From Panonychus citri (taxonomy: Eukaryota > Arthropoda > Arachnida > Trombidiformes > Tetranychidae), in contig NW_026515416.1 in the NCBI RefSeq assembly GCF_014898815.1, positions 806,001-870,000 on the forward strand: a stretch of DNA of 64,000 nt, read 5' to 3'. Made by a program: the position numbers and the translations under genes. Every line of letters starts with the position of its first letter. The stretch's first letter is position 1. Below the pieces are notes generated by a model. That model was not told where the DNA came from. It did no database searches and saw only the letters and a list, made by a program, of their open reading frames with translations. Below, one piece after another: positions 25,170 through 37,566 of the stretch.

Positions 25170-28100
25170 AAAATATTAATGGAAATTAAGGTAAATATGA
25201 GTATCGAGAAGAGGATGAGAAAGTGATAAAGGTAAAAGAGGTGAAGTGTATTTGAAGAATATAATAAAAAAAAGATGAAGTCATCAACTTACCTAATGAA
25301 AGATGAAGATGGTTAATGATGATTAAGATTTGAACAAGTCTTTCGAAATGTGAAGATGATGATGTTTGTTGTTTTAAAATGATGATGATGAGAAGTAAAA
25401 AGAAAAGTGAGTTAACAGAGATGGAGAATCACACTGTAGAAAAGGAGAGAGAGAGAGAGAGAGAGTGTTAGATGATTGATTCAGCTTTGCTCAGAGAGAA
25501 AGAGTAATGTATTAATCAGAAGAAAGAGAAAAAAAGAAAGAGAAGATAAAACGTGAAGGTCAAACGATTTTTGTTCTACCATTTTTACGTTGATTCTGAT
25601 CAAATATACACACAGACTCTTTCAATTCTCTTTCTCTCTCTCTCGCTCACTCACTGAATATTCTACGTAAAAAAGAGCTTGATGATGTAAAAATGGAGAA
25701 AATTGATTAATGTTGTAAATTAACTGATTCTCTTCTATTAATAACATTGGAAATGGAGAAAAATGTGTAACAATTGAAAGAGAGGAAAAAGAGAATAAAA
25801 ATTTCCACAGACATTTTTAAATTCAAACTGTTCCCTCTTCTTTTTTGTTTCTCACACTTTTTGTTCTAAATGATATTCTATTGGTTTGACCTTATTAGTT
25901 GATCGTTAGTTGGTTAAATTGGGAAGAGAAGAAGAGAAAATAAGACAAAAATAGAAAAAAAAGAGAAAAGAAGAAACTAGAAAATGAAGAGGAAGAGGAA
26001 GAATAAGGAAATTGGAATAATTTCCTTCATCTTCATCATGTTACATTTACCGTTTCGTTTCTATTCCACAAAGAGAATAGAAAATTATGTTAAATTGTAA
26101 AGTTGATTGATTTTCCAAATAGATGATAAGATAACAAAATTAAATTGTTAATTATTATTAACCAATTAATGGACAATCACAAAAAGAAATGATGGATCCT
26201 TGGGTTGAAAGAAGACAAAATCCTTAATCGTTCTGGTTTCTGGATTAGATTGAGAAGCGGAGAGAGAGAGAGAGAGATAGAGAACAGTTCAAAAGAAAAC
26301 ACCTTTCGGCTTAATCTGGTTTTGTGATTCTGTTTACCAGATTAAAGTTTAATCTCTACAGTACAACAAACAATAATCTGAAATAATTATTGTTTTGACA
26401 CTAATTATAAAAAAAAACAAATGAACATATTGAAATGTTGTTGTTGTTTTGATGATTGGTTAACCTGATTTGATGAACACTCACACCGAGGGAAACACAG
26501 AGACAACTGAGAAAAGTTAGAGAAAATGAAATCTAAGAGAAAAAAGAAAGAGAGGAAGTTTGTGTCTCAGTGAGAGAGTGAAAGAGAGGGAGAAAGAGAG
26601 AGAGAGAGAGAGAGAGTAGGGTGATAAAGAAAGAGATGAGGTGAGAGAATATAGAAAGTGAGATGATGAAGATGAGAGAAGAAGATGATGAGGAAAGACG
26701 AAATAAAAGTGATACAGATTTATTTTATTATTAAAACATAGATAATAATAATTAGAGAGATAGAAACAGGGGAGAGACAGAAGGAAAATAGACAGAGAAG
26801 ATAATCATGGAGAGAGAGAGAGAGAAATGGGGAGAGAAAGTCTGATTCGTTCTGTAAATCAACTGACTCTCAATTTCCGCTGGTAACATGAGGGAGACAA
26901 GAGAAAGAGAGAGAGAAAAGTTTCATCATCATACGATTTACAGAGAGATAATTAGACAGAGAAAAAATAAAGAGAGATGATGATGAGAATGAGAAAAAGT
27001 AAAATATGGTTACGATGATGAAGAATTAGTTTCTTTTTGTCTTTCGAACAGAAAAAGAGAGACATAGACAGAGAGTTTCTATTCTTAACGTGCGCAGTTA
27101 ACCCAATGAGTGAATATCATGGTGAACATGGTGATAGTAGTGAGAGAGAGAGAGAGACGCAAATTCAGGTCAAGATGGAAGAAAGAGAAGATGGAAATGG
27201 GAGACAGAGGAAATTTATAACATAAAGTACAGAATCAGGGAGAGAGAGAGAGAGAGAAAAGGGGAAGGATGAAGAAAGACTAAAAGACAGAGATTCTGAA
27301 TATCGTTGGAAAAACATAGTTACCAGGCAAGTGAACGGGGAGGGCAAAAGAAAAAAGGAGTAGGAGGAAGAGAGAGATGATGATGATGATGAAAATCGAT
27401 TACAATTCAATCGATGAGAAGAGTGTTACACTTGGATGATGGAGAAGAAAGTAAAGAGAGAGAAATAGAAGGTCAACATTGGAGAAAAGAAAAGAAAATA
27501 GGAAATTCTATTCTAAATAGAATTTTTTTTTCTCTATGTCAAAACTCTTTGAATCCTTCTTTTTTTCATATATTTACTTTCATCTTATTACTTTCTTTTT
27601 ATTACTTTATCTTCATTTTCTTATCATCTTCATCTTCCATCATTGTTATTCCTTGAAGAAGATACAAAAAGACATTCACAATCTTCAAGGAAAATGTTAC
27701 CATCTCTCTCTCTCTCTCTCAAGGTTACATGTTGGACTCTTTTCCTTCCGCTTTTCTTATCAATATAAATACAACATTAGATCAATTAAATTAACTTTTT
27801 ACGTTAATCAAAGTCACTGTTAATATGTATGAGTTTACAATTTAAAGAAATCTAATTGTTACGGTCAATTAGTTAATTGTAATTAACCATTGACCTCTTT
27901 TCTATGTGTTAACATTGGTAAACAATTAAAATGTTTACTTGTTTGTTTACAAATGAAAAAAAAGGTTCAAGGTTTTTGTTTTCATCTTAAATTGTTAATT
28001 AATTAATTAATTCAATATCTGGTTGGTTACTTACTTTGATTCTCTGGTGATTTAAGTTTCACTTGCATCGTAAATATTAATTGTTGGGAAGTTTGAATTA

Positions 28101-29669
28101 ATTGTAACAATTAAAAAAAAGAAACACAAATTGAATTGAAAAAATTTTTCGTTCTCAGGGAAAACATAATAATCTAAAAATGAGAATAATTAGAAAACTT
28201 TTTATTCTTTAATTAGATTAACCTTGATTTCTAATCAATTAGTTATTATATTAAAGAACATGTTGATTGATTGTGAAAATGGAAAATTTCGAACTGATTA
28301 ATCAACAATTAGATTTAATTGTTTAGCTGAGAAAATCTAATCACTTTGTTGGTTAGTAGTTTAATTTAATTACGATCAAACCAATAACCTTTTTCCTAAT
28401 CATCATTAACATTTAAATGGTAATTAAATGTTATCATTATGGTTAATTGTTTAAAAGACAAAAAGTCATACATATACAATTAGGAAAGTTATTCAATGAA
28501 AACTTAATTAACTTGTTGATTATCTTGATTTTGTTTCATCTTCAAAATGATTAACTTAATTTAGTAATTTAACCAAAAGTTTTTCTGCTTTTCTAATTAC
28601 TTTCACTTTGTTGTTATTACAAAACAATTGATAAATCATTCAGTTAATTGCTCTATTATTATGTTGATTATCATTAATCATGTTTGCTTTTAAATTAATC
28701 AAATCAAGTTAATTGTTGATAAATTTCATTGAGAATTCAGGTTAGTGCTGCCATCTATTGGTTTAGAAATAAGTTAATCGATTTTTAGATTGAAACAATT
28801 AAAAGGAAAATCATTAAATCAGATTAATTATTGTTAGTTATTGTTAATTGTGGTAAATTGTTTATTATCTCATTGATTATTTTTCTGCAATTGATTAGTG
28901 AAATTTTCTAGTTGATTGTCTATCACATAATAAGCTGGAAATTACCAATCAATAACAATCATATGATGTAATTGGAGATGAAAATTTATAATCATGATCA
29001 GAAATCAAGATGATCAAATTAATCAACCAAAGGAGTAATTGATTGATTAATATTATCAGATTTTCCCATTATTGTTGATTTAAACATTTTTTTTTCTTGT
29101 TCTGTTCTAGCTCCAATTAACTGAAACAATTAATCTATGGGAAAATAAAATAACCTCCCTATGGAAAATGTAATCATGTTGATTATCCTAATTGATTGTT
29201 GAAAATTAAATGTCAACTGATTCTGAGTACAAGTTGATTAGATAAGTTAAAACATTAATTCCGCTAATTTTCTTTCCGAAAACAATCTAACAATCAACAG
29301 TAGTTAATCTAATTAGATATAATTACTTTAGGTAATCCGAATAAAATGTCAAGTAATCAAATTACAATTAAAAGAATCGTATGTTTTTTCAACGATCAAC
29401 TTTATTCCATATTAAAAAGAGAGAGAGAGAGAGAGAGTAGTTAGTAATTAAAAGGAAAATTTGATCAATTGTAATAAATCTAGAGCAAGATATTATATTG
29501 ATTAATTAACCAATTAACCAAATTATTGAGTGAGAATGAGAAAGAGATTATTGTTAAGAAAAAGAAGAGTAAATTGTTTTCTCTTCATCTAAATTCTTGA
29601 TTAGAAAATTTGATTCATTGATTAAGTAATTGTTTCAATTGTTCGTTTGATTTTTTTGTTCTTTTTTCA
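24064..29669. other. GA-rich upstream region of Tob and spacer to aminopeptidase
   Basis: No coding exon is supported. 24200-24260 has TATATATA runs. From about 25130 to 27450 the plus strand is strongly purine-rich, with repeated GAGAGAGA tracts (25133-25167, 25446-25466, 26259-26279, 26595-26617, 26812-26826, 27143-27156, 27238-27258). This would be the 5' UTR/promoter side of Tob and could bind GAGA-factor-like proteins. From 27850 to 29650 it is AT-rich with TTAATTG words and includes the 3' UTR of the aminopeptidase. Confidence 0.45.
25133..25167. repeat. (GA)n microsatellite upstream of Tob
   Basis: A 35-bp uninterrupted GA run, the longest of a cluster of such tracts on the 5' side of the minus-strand Tob gene. 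Confidence 0.95.
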
Positions 29670-31238
29670 TCAAAGTTTGTTTTGGAAAATTGATTCAATG
29701 AAAGGTACAATGGTTCGCAAGGGTCGAGCTGTCATTCCAGCGGAGTAATAACCCTTATCGGCTCCTTGCCACATCACACCGGCGATATCGATGTGCATCC
29801 AATTGGGTGAATTAGTAAATTCTGAAAGGAAACCAGCGGCTGTACAGGAACCAGCGACTCGAGATTTGTTCAGATTATTAATATCAGCAAGATGACAATC
29901 GGTCATTTGTTTAACATAAGATTTGTAGAGGGGCATTCGCCAAACCCTATCACCAGAATTAACACTTTCCTTGTAAATTAAATCCCAAAGTTGATCGCTT
30001 CTTGACCAAACACCGGAACAAGCGTCGCCAAAACTGATCTTCATTGCACCGGTAAGAGTTGCAATGTCAACCACTGCTTGAGGGTTGAAGGTTTCAGCGT
30101 ATACAAGAGCATCGGCAAGGACAAGACGACCTTCAGCATCGGTGTTGTCGATTTGAATTGTTTTACCGTTCATGGCTCGGTGAACATCACCCGGTTTGGT
30201 TGCTTTACCATTAACCATATTCTCGGTGCAAGGTGTAAGCCCAATTATGTTAACTTTAGCTTTAAGAGCGGCTAAGGTGGAGATGGTTGAAGCAACGATG
30301 GATGCACCGGTCATATCGGCTCTCATTTGATCCATGTCAGCTGAGGGTTTGATTGAGACACCGCCAGAGTCAAAGGTTATACCTTTACCGATAAAGACAA
30401 CTGGTTTGGTACCTGGTGCATTGTTGTAATGAAATTCAATAAATTTTGGTGGTTGAGATGAACCTTGAGCGACACTTAAAAATGAGCCCATTTTCATTTC
30501 TTGAGCCCATTTTTCATCACGAACAATAACATTAATACCGGTTCCATTGGCTGCTTGAGTCACTTCATTGGCAAAAATGGTTGGTGTCATCAAGTTAGCT
30601 GGCATATCAGCGTATCTACGAGCCATATTTTGACCTTTAGCCAATAATTGGCCTCTCAACCAAGCGGATTCCTTTTCACTGTTAGGGTTTAATAGTGAAA
30701 AAGCAAGAGGCTTTCGTCGGGATTTTACCTCTTTGAGTTCATCGAATCTCCAATCAGTAAGGAAAACACCTTCGGCTGCTGATTGAGCATCATCACAATC
30801 ATCGACGACAACATGAGTAATTCCATCAGCGTCTAAACTTCGAATCGATCGAATTCCATCAGCAACAGCAAGTCTAACATTTTCTTTCTTCTCGTCAATA
30901 TGTTCAATCGGATTGAAAGCTGAATCTTCTGGACCAAGATTCACCAAAGAGACAACCGGATATTCCTGAGATAGGCCATTAAATAAACGACTTTTACCTT
31001 TTTTCACCGGTCCAACCCTAAAAGAAAACAAAGAAAACACCAAAGAAAAAAAAGATCAAATAAACAGGAACAAATGATTTACAAAAACAATCAATTCACA
31101 GACTTACAATTCAATTTGCTTGGTAATCTCTCTGATAAAATCAAGAGATTGAGCATTTTTGGTTAACACAAGAGACTTTGGCAAGTCGCCAGAATTTGAG
31201 CAAGATCCTTCATAGGAACCAATAATCAATGCCTTCAT
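29670..31238 (-). CDS. Leucyl aminopeptidase (M17 cytosol aminopeptidase)
   Basis: Dimetal (Zn/Mn) exopeptidase that removes N-terminal residues in peptide turnover. Exons 31238-31108 and 31017-29670 join in phase 2 to 1479 nt (492 aa), a normal M17 length. Metal and catalytic residues are all present: K255 and D260 in GKGITFDSGG, D278 in MRADMTGA, D337 and E339 with R341 in the signature NTDAEGRLVLADAL. The N-terminal domain (1-180) is divergent, as is usual. An upstream exon ends in a good donor at 31325 (AAAG|GTAAGT). Spliced to the ATG exon it reads in frame through a basic, acid-poor peptide (FKQINRLFKTLLFKSEYN and on) but has no ATG, so I start at 31238. The RNase T2 gene is divergent, 1.5 kb away. 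Confidence 0.95.
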
Positions 31239-32780
31239 CTAAATTTAAATTGTAAAGAATTAAAATTTAATCAACAAAATAAAAACCAAACAATGAAACC
31301 ACATGGAAACAAATAGTCACTTACCTTTGAGGTTAATGTTGAACTTGATCGAGTTAAATTATATTCACTTTTAAACAACAACGTTTTAAATAACCTGTTG
31401 ATCTGTTTAAAAGTCAGATAATTAATTGAAGCCGTTTTAATGATAATTTAAATCCGGTATTCAAAGAAAGAGGAGTTGCTAACAATTAACAATGAACAAT
31501 CAAAATTACGATGAGCAAGAAAAAGAATTGCAAGTCGCTCCATCTATCGGCTTGTTTGTTTCTTTTTCGGTCTGCGCTTAGTTTACTTTTTTTTCTGGAA
31601 CAAATTTTTTCGTCAAATGATTAGAAACTTTTTGATTGTTCTAATTAAAGTTCTTTGATTGGAATTAACTGATGGTTATTGGAATTGTAGAAGAGTTTTT
31701 ATCATATTCGTGAATGGTTTACGTGATTGGAACATTTTGGATTCGTAAATTCGCAAATCAAAATTAGTCGATTGAATGGAAATTTGAATGAAAAGAAATT
31801 GTTGTTAATGGTTAACAATTGAATCTATTGAGAATTAAATCGATAAAATATTGATTTTGATTAGATTAAATTGATTGAGAATCGTTAATTGTAACCATTT
31901 CTCTAATTTTAAAAAGTTTCCTCGACTTTTTGTTAGTTAGAACTTTTAATCTATCGAATTTGTTTTATCATCTTAATCTCTTTTATCTATTAAGTTTATC
32001 ATGAGAAAAATTAATAAAATCAATTTAATCACTTTGAGAAGTTGAGAGAAAACTTTTATTTACATTTGTTTTTAGAGAATTAAAAAAATCCATCAACAAT
32101 TAAGAGATAAAATTAAATTTAATCATCAGTTTGTTAAAATTTCTCCATCAATTTGTTGATTGGAAATTAATTACAATCAAATGTTCATCTAGAAATTAAA
32201 CTTATCAATTCATAGTGATTGATACTTTGTTTCATAATTACGAAGCCAAGATAATACTCATTACAATTAGATAATAATTAATCAATGAAAGAACTCAAAT
32301 TACAACAAAAGAAAAAGATACTTTTTACCTGAGTATCTTATTCTTAATTCAGTTAACATGTAACAAATAGATATTGATACCTGATGGATTGTATCAAAAT
32401 CGAGGATGAAAATGTAAACAAACATTTTTTTATTTCTCCAGAAAAAAGTGATTAATATTTGTTTCTAATTACAATTTAGAGAAATTTTTCTTTATCAATT
32501 TAATTCTAATCGATAATCTGTTAAGTCGGAACATTGGGACTAATTTAGTTGATAAAACAATCGACCGATTAAATTGTATCAATGACATTTCCTTGGAGAT
32601 GAAAATATCTTAAGTGTTTTCCTTTTTTTTTTATCTTATACATTTGATTTTCACTTGATCAACCAACAATTAGAGTTAAATTGTCCTCCGTTCTTTCAGT
32701 TAATTTGGTTCAAATTCTACTCCACAGTTGATTGTTTCTTCATCTTCATCTTTTTTTTTGTGACCTGATTAATATTCCAA
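31239..32780. other. Divergent intergenic region, aminopeptidase / RNase T2
   Basis: It contains the 5' UTR exon of the aminopeptidase (ending at 31325) and probably both promoters. 31550-31610 is less AT-rich than the rest and may be the minus-strand start region. Otherwise it is AT-rich and without coding signals. Confidence 0.4.
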
Positions 32781-33224
32781 ATGCTGAACAAAATGTTATC
32801 GTCTTCGACTCCCGATGAATCTGTTCCCCTTATTTCTGGGCCTCCATTGCGACGGAGGGAAAATCGGAGTTTTATGGGTTCGTGTTTTATTTTAATCGCT
32901 GGAATTTTAGTTCTATTCTATATGTATCGACTTCTAATTGGATACCAATCAGATGTTACATGTTCATCACCGAAATACGATTATGATATTTTGGCTATTC
33001 GATGGACTCCATCTTTCTGTTCAACCCGAAAGTGTATCAATTTAACTGAAAACTGGGAAATTCACGGACTTTGGCCTAGTTGGTCAAATGGATCCGAAGG
33101 GCCTGAAGATTGTTGCTCCAAACCGACTTTCTTTGAAACTGAATTGAAAACAATTCTACCTCAATTATCTGTAAGTTATCAGTTAGATTGTTAATCATCT
33201 TGATCCATATTCACTGATTCTTAT

Positions 33225-33275
<51 letters not shown>

Positions 33276-33689
33276 CAGGTTGATTGGCCTAATCAAATAC
33301 CGACCAAAGATCAAGATAGTTTATGGAATCACGAGTGGTCCAAACATGGAACTTGTTCAACTTTATCCCGCTCGAAAAATGGACTTTTGAACTATTTTAA
33401 TACTACTCTGGCCTTATTTCATCGATACCCGATACAATCTTGGCTTAATGAGGCCAAAATTAAACCAACACCAATCGATCAGAAATTTGCTTATACATTG
33501 GATGAGATTCATGAAGCAATTGAATCGAAAACAAATTCAACCATTTCAATTCATTGTACCAAATTAGGTGCGAAAATCAAATTACTTGATACAATTTATC
33601 TCTGTTTCAAATCACCATCCATGGAGTTAATATCCTGTCCAGCTGATCGATGCTATTCAGCTAAAAAAGTTATTCTACCTCAAAAGTAA
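32781..33689 (+). CDS. RNase T2 with N-terminal membrane anchor
   Basis: Acid endoribonuclease of the Rh/T2/S family that cleaves single-stranded RNA through a 2',3'-cyclic phosphate, normally in lysosomes or outside the cell. Exons 32781-33170 and 33279-33689 join in phase 0 (266 aa). Active-site motif CAS I is IHGLWP (H95) and CAS II is HEWSKHGTC (H148, E149, H153), so catalysis should be intact. Cysteines typical of the fold are present (C61, C80, C85, C111, C112, C156). The N-terminus has a dileucine-like SVPLISG and RRR before one hydrophobic segment (about 32-53). This looks more like a type II signal anchor than a simple cleaved signal, because 30 polar residues precede it. A second ATG is at residue 5. 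N-glycosylation sequons (NLT, NGS, NTT, NST) fit a lumenal catalytic domain. Confidence 0.93.
33227..33267. repeat. (CT)n tract forming the RNase T2 intron polypyrimidine tract
   Basis: A CT run of about 41 bp takes up over a third of the 108-bp intron and ends 11 bp before the CAG acceptor at 33276-33278. It therefore doubles as the polypyrimidine tract. Confidence 0.9.
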
Positions 33690-34493
33690 TCGATTAATCA
33701 ACAATTAAGACTAACAATTTAATCCATCTGATCAATTTTACCAACACCATCAATTAATCTCGTTGGAAATAATCATCATCATTGACAAAGATAATCGGAT
33801 ATCATTGATAATTCATTTATTTGCATTTTTAATCCGATTCATAAATAGATTTACAATTTAATTTAATCAAATCAATTGAAATATTTCTATATGATATTAA
33901 TTGTAAACTTCTAATAAGCATTTAATCAACTTTGCAAATTTAACTTTCAATGACAATTTTTTGATTTTACAATCAATTTTGACCAATCTACTGTTCATAT
34001 ACATGTAATATTATTAACTGAATCAATTTAATCAACTGATTAACTCCCTTTCCTATTGAAGGGAAGCTAAAATCAATAATTGAAATACTTTGATTGACAA
34101 AATGACTTTAAATTGTTGTTACAATTATTGTCAACTGCATTTAAATTGTGTCCAAATGTAAAAAGTTAATCATTTGTATCCGTTTGATTTGTTAATCATC
34201 AAATATTACCAATCAACTGACACAAAATTAGAGTCAAATTGTTAACAATCAAAAACAAACAATCAATGATATTAATAATAACTGACCGATATTAATAAAC
34301 TTTTTCGTTTGGTAAACAATCAATTTACAATTAATGATCAACTTGATATAAAATATGATACACACAGAAATCAAATAAATTGGTAACAATATAATCACAC
34401 AATTAAATTATTTTTAGGTTGACAAATTAAACAAGTTATTCAAGATTGTCATTAATTGGGCTGGTCAATTGTCCGAAATGGTAAATTTGAGTT
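33690..34493. other. Noncoding spacer after RNase T2
   Basis: AT-rich, with many CAATTA/TTAATTG words and no coding frame. The first part should be the RNase T2 3' UTR. Confidence 0.45.
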
Positions 34494-34500
34494 TATAAAA
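34494..34500 (+). promoter_or_regulatory. TATA-box-like element of the secreted-peptide gene
   Basis: TATAAAA stands about 100 bp before the ATG at 34597. An arthropod initiator-like TCAGT is at 34535-34539, somewhat farther than the ideal 30 bp, so the exact start site is unsure. Confidence 0.4.
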
Positions 34501-34596
34501 TGTACCAACTTTCAAACGATTTCAATCGCAACAATCAGTGAGAGTTAATTGTCACCATCAACACAATCAATTTTCACATAAAATTAAAATCTAACC

Positions 34597-35011
34597 ATGG
34601 AAATCAAATCATCATCAACTAATTACTTTAATCATCAACCAATCGCAATGAAACTGTGTATAAAACTCATGATACTTTGGTTTGTGTTAAATGTTTGGTT
34701 TAATTGTGTTAATTGTGATTATAATTTACACCATTTTAAATTGTCCCATCGGGATAAGATTAAATTGGCCAAGAAAATTGGAACTGCTCTGTTAATTGCT
34801 GTTAAAAATAAACGATTAATGATCCCATTGCCATTACCATTACCAGTACCGATTCCGTAAGTTAATTGTTGACTAAATTACCTAAAAATTTACCTAATTA
34901 ACTGATTGTTTGTCTATCAGAATTTTTAAAACCTATCAAGCAGTAATTCATGATCCATTGTTATTCAAACATCAAGCAATTAAACACGTTATTGGTAAAC
35001 ACTTGGGATGA
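34597..35011 (+). CDS. Small secreted basic protein with Pro-Leu repeat
   Basis: Exons 34597-34856 and 34921-35011 join in phase 2 to 351 nt (116 aa). A signal peptide is clear from the internal Met at residue 19 (hydrophobic KLMILWFVLNVWFN, likely cleavage after CVNC). The first ATG adds 18 polar residues, so ATG 34651 may be the real start. The mature part is rich in Lys and His (HHFKLSHRDKIKLAKKIG) and has a short tract alternating Pro with Leu, Val and Ile (PLPLPLPVPIPP) right at the exon junction, then a His-containing tail ending in HVIGKHLG. It has no cysteines after the signal. I do not recognise a family. It may be an antimicrobial-like, salivary or cuticular peptide; this is a guess from composition only. 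Confidence 0.65.
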
Positions 35012-35520
35012 TTAAGGAAAATGATCAACAACAATCAACTGATTCAATTGTAAATTGTATGTATTGTTTTTTCAATTAAATTTTATTCCTTTCATTGATT
35101 AATTTTGTCAATTTGATTGATATTGAAAATACACCGACGTGTAAACGTATTGATTGAAATTAAAACAATTTACAATCATTTAGTTTTACAATTAAAAGTC
35201 AATGGTATATGATAAGTATACAGATGAAGTCTTTACAGTTGTTTCATTAAAAGTTGACACAATTAACAAATTGTTTGATTTACACAATTGATATGGTTAT
35301 TGATAGTTCTTGGCTTATTATTAGAAGTGTTGATTAGTAAACAATTAGAAGAGAGTTAAATATTGTCCTTAGAAAAGTGTATAAACCTTTGGTTAATTGT
35401 ATGAATACCAAGAGTCAAATATTAAAAATTAACTAATTGTCACTGTGATTGGATGTTGATGATTGTGAAAATTTAATGACAATTGTGATCAACAAATCCA
35501 TTGGGAGCGGAAAATTGGAC
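35012..35520. other. Spacer between two convergent small secreted genes
   Basis: AT-rich 3' flanks of the plus-strand gene ending at 35011 and the minus-strand gene ending at 35521. An AATTAAA/ATTAAA context near 35075 could serve polyadenylation. No coding frame is supported. Confidence 0.4.
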
Positions 35521-35954
35521 TTAACGTCCATAACCATAGCCATTGCCCATTCCATATCCAGTACCACCGCCCATACCACCGCCCATGCCTGTGATTTAAA
35601 TCAATTAGAAGATGAGTTAATCAATAACAATTAGCGAAACAATTTGGAAAATTAGATTTAGATTTAGATTCAAAATGTTTTCAATGGTTTTGGGGAAACT
35701 TTTTACTCACCGCCGCCTAATCCTCCGCCGCCACCCATTCCGTAGCCCATTCCGCCGCCCATTCCACCACCCATGCCTCCACCCATACCACCGCCCATTC
35801 CGTAGCCCATTCCGGTTCCCATTCCGTAACCACCACCGATTCCGGGCAGAATTCCGATCTGTCTATTGAATCGAGGTAAAACTTTCGCTTGGGTGAAGAC
35901 AAACATGACAGAGATTAAGGTGAACAAGAAGACGAATGATTTTAGCGAAGCCAT
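35521..35954 (-). CDS. Secreted Gly/Met-rich repeat protein
   Basis: Exons 35954-35711 and 35588-35521 join in phase 1 to 312 nt (103 aa). Residues 1-23 form a signal peptide (FVFLFTLISVMFVFTQA). After a short KVLPRFNRQIG spacer, the rest is a GMGGG/GYGMG repeat ending in GYGYGR. GC content is much higher here than in the neighbourhood because of the Gly codons. Such proteins occur as cuticle, silk-gland, salivary or antimicrobial Gly-rich proteins in arthropods; the sequence alone does not say which. A TTTATA on the plus strand at 36143-36148 (TATAAA on the gene strand) about 190 bp upstream may be its TATA box. Confidence 0.85.
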
Positions 35955-37566
35955 TTTCTTTTTCTGGTCAATTGTTTACTGGACAATAAGATGGAATACA
36001 CTGTTAATTAAACTAATTAGAAAGTCTGATCAGGTAGAATTAAACAATTTAGAAGAAAAATTGAAACAATTAGAAAGTAGAACAAGTAACAATTAGGTAA
36101 ACACACAAAGAATATGAAATCTACAAGTGAACTGATATTCTTTTTATAAATGGAACAGTTTTTGATTCTTTTCTTTTCTTTCTTCTAGAACGTCACCAGA
36201 GTAAAAGAAAAAAGCTTGACCATTGGTCAGAAACTAGTTTCAAATACTTTCACCTTTAGATGACCTTTTGAGGACAAAGAGCAAAAGAAGACACAAAAAT
36301 TTTAAACGAGCAACAACATTGCAAGTGATTGGTCAGGAAAAAGAAGAAAAAAAAGTTTCATCATATCTCTCTCTCTCTCTCTTTCTCTTTCTCTCTCAAG
36401 GGAACTAATTATTGACCTTAACTTGAGGTCATCGGTCAGGTAATTAAACATGATTAGTCTAAAAAAAGATCCAATGATTTTCAATTGTAAGTCAACAATT
36501 GATCACGAAAAATTTGCTTGACTCTGTTATCGAGTTTCCAACAATTAAAGATAAACTTTTTCATCGATAGCAATTTAATAAATGTAATCAAACTTGATTA
36601 TGCTAATCAATTGGCTAATATTTTACCAATAATTATGTTAACAATTAAGTTAAATAGTGATAACAATTAACTTTAAGTGGAAATTAACTTGAAAAATTGA
36701 ATGTTACTCTTATCGGAATCAATCTGATTTCTTGTTGATCAATTGAAGACAATTTAAATTGTTGGTATGAAATAAGGTAATAAATTGTACTTAAGGTAAG
36801 AATTAACTAATTGTTTAATTATTTTCCATTGTAATCTAATAACGAGCGGATAAAATTGATCAGAAAAACAAATTAAGGTCAATTAAAGTAACAAAAAAAA
36901 GTTAATGTTATGCTTTTTGTTTTGATTGTAACAATTTAGTGACCAAATTTTGGGCAATTAAATTTTGAACAATTTTTTATTGTGTTACGGGCGATACGTT
37001 AATCATTTAAGTGATTATAGAAGGTGATTAAAGTACTAACAATTAATAGCAACAACAATTGATTGATTTTACAAGAATTGAAAAGTTCGATACAATGAAA
37101 AAAAAACAATTAAGATTCAACAAGTTGATTGTCTCCTTGTATCTAAAATAATACATTTACAATTAGTGGGTAAAAATTAAGACGTTGATTAAAAGTTGAT
37201 TTAGACGACAATTAAACAAGATAAGTAAACAATTATAATGAAAATTATCAATTCATTATAATTAAAAAAAAAATGTTATCAAAAAAAATTCAAGATAGTC
37301 TTTGATTGCATTAATTGTGTTTCGTTGATTGTTGGTGATGGGAAGGAAAAATTAATTTACAACATCTAATCATTGAGCTTTTGGTGATTAAATGATTAAT
37401 TGTTGAACAATTGGTAGTAATTAAATGTCCAATAATTACTTGTTAATGACTATTGGTGAGGTTTAAGTGTTTGTATGAATGACCATTAATCTTTGTTGAG
37501 TAAATTTAATGGAAATCGATGAAGTTTATATTCAATTTACGAAAATTGTTAATTGTTGTTAACAAT
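35955..37566. other. Spacer between the Gly-rich gene and hillarin 3' end
   Basis: Includes the promoter side of the minus-strand Gly-rich gene and the 3' UTR of hillarin. It is AT-rich with one CT tract (36366-36398). No coding frame is supported. Confidence 0.45.
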
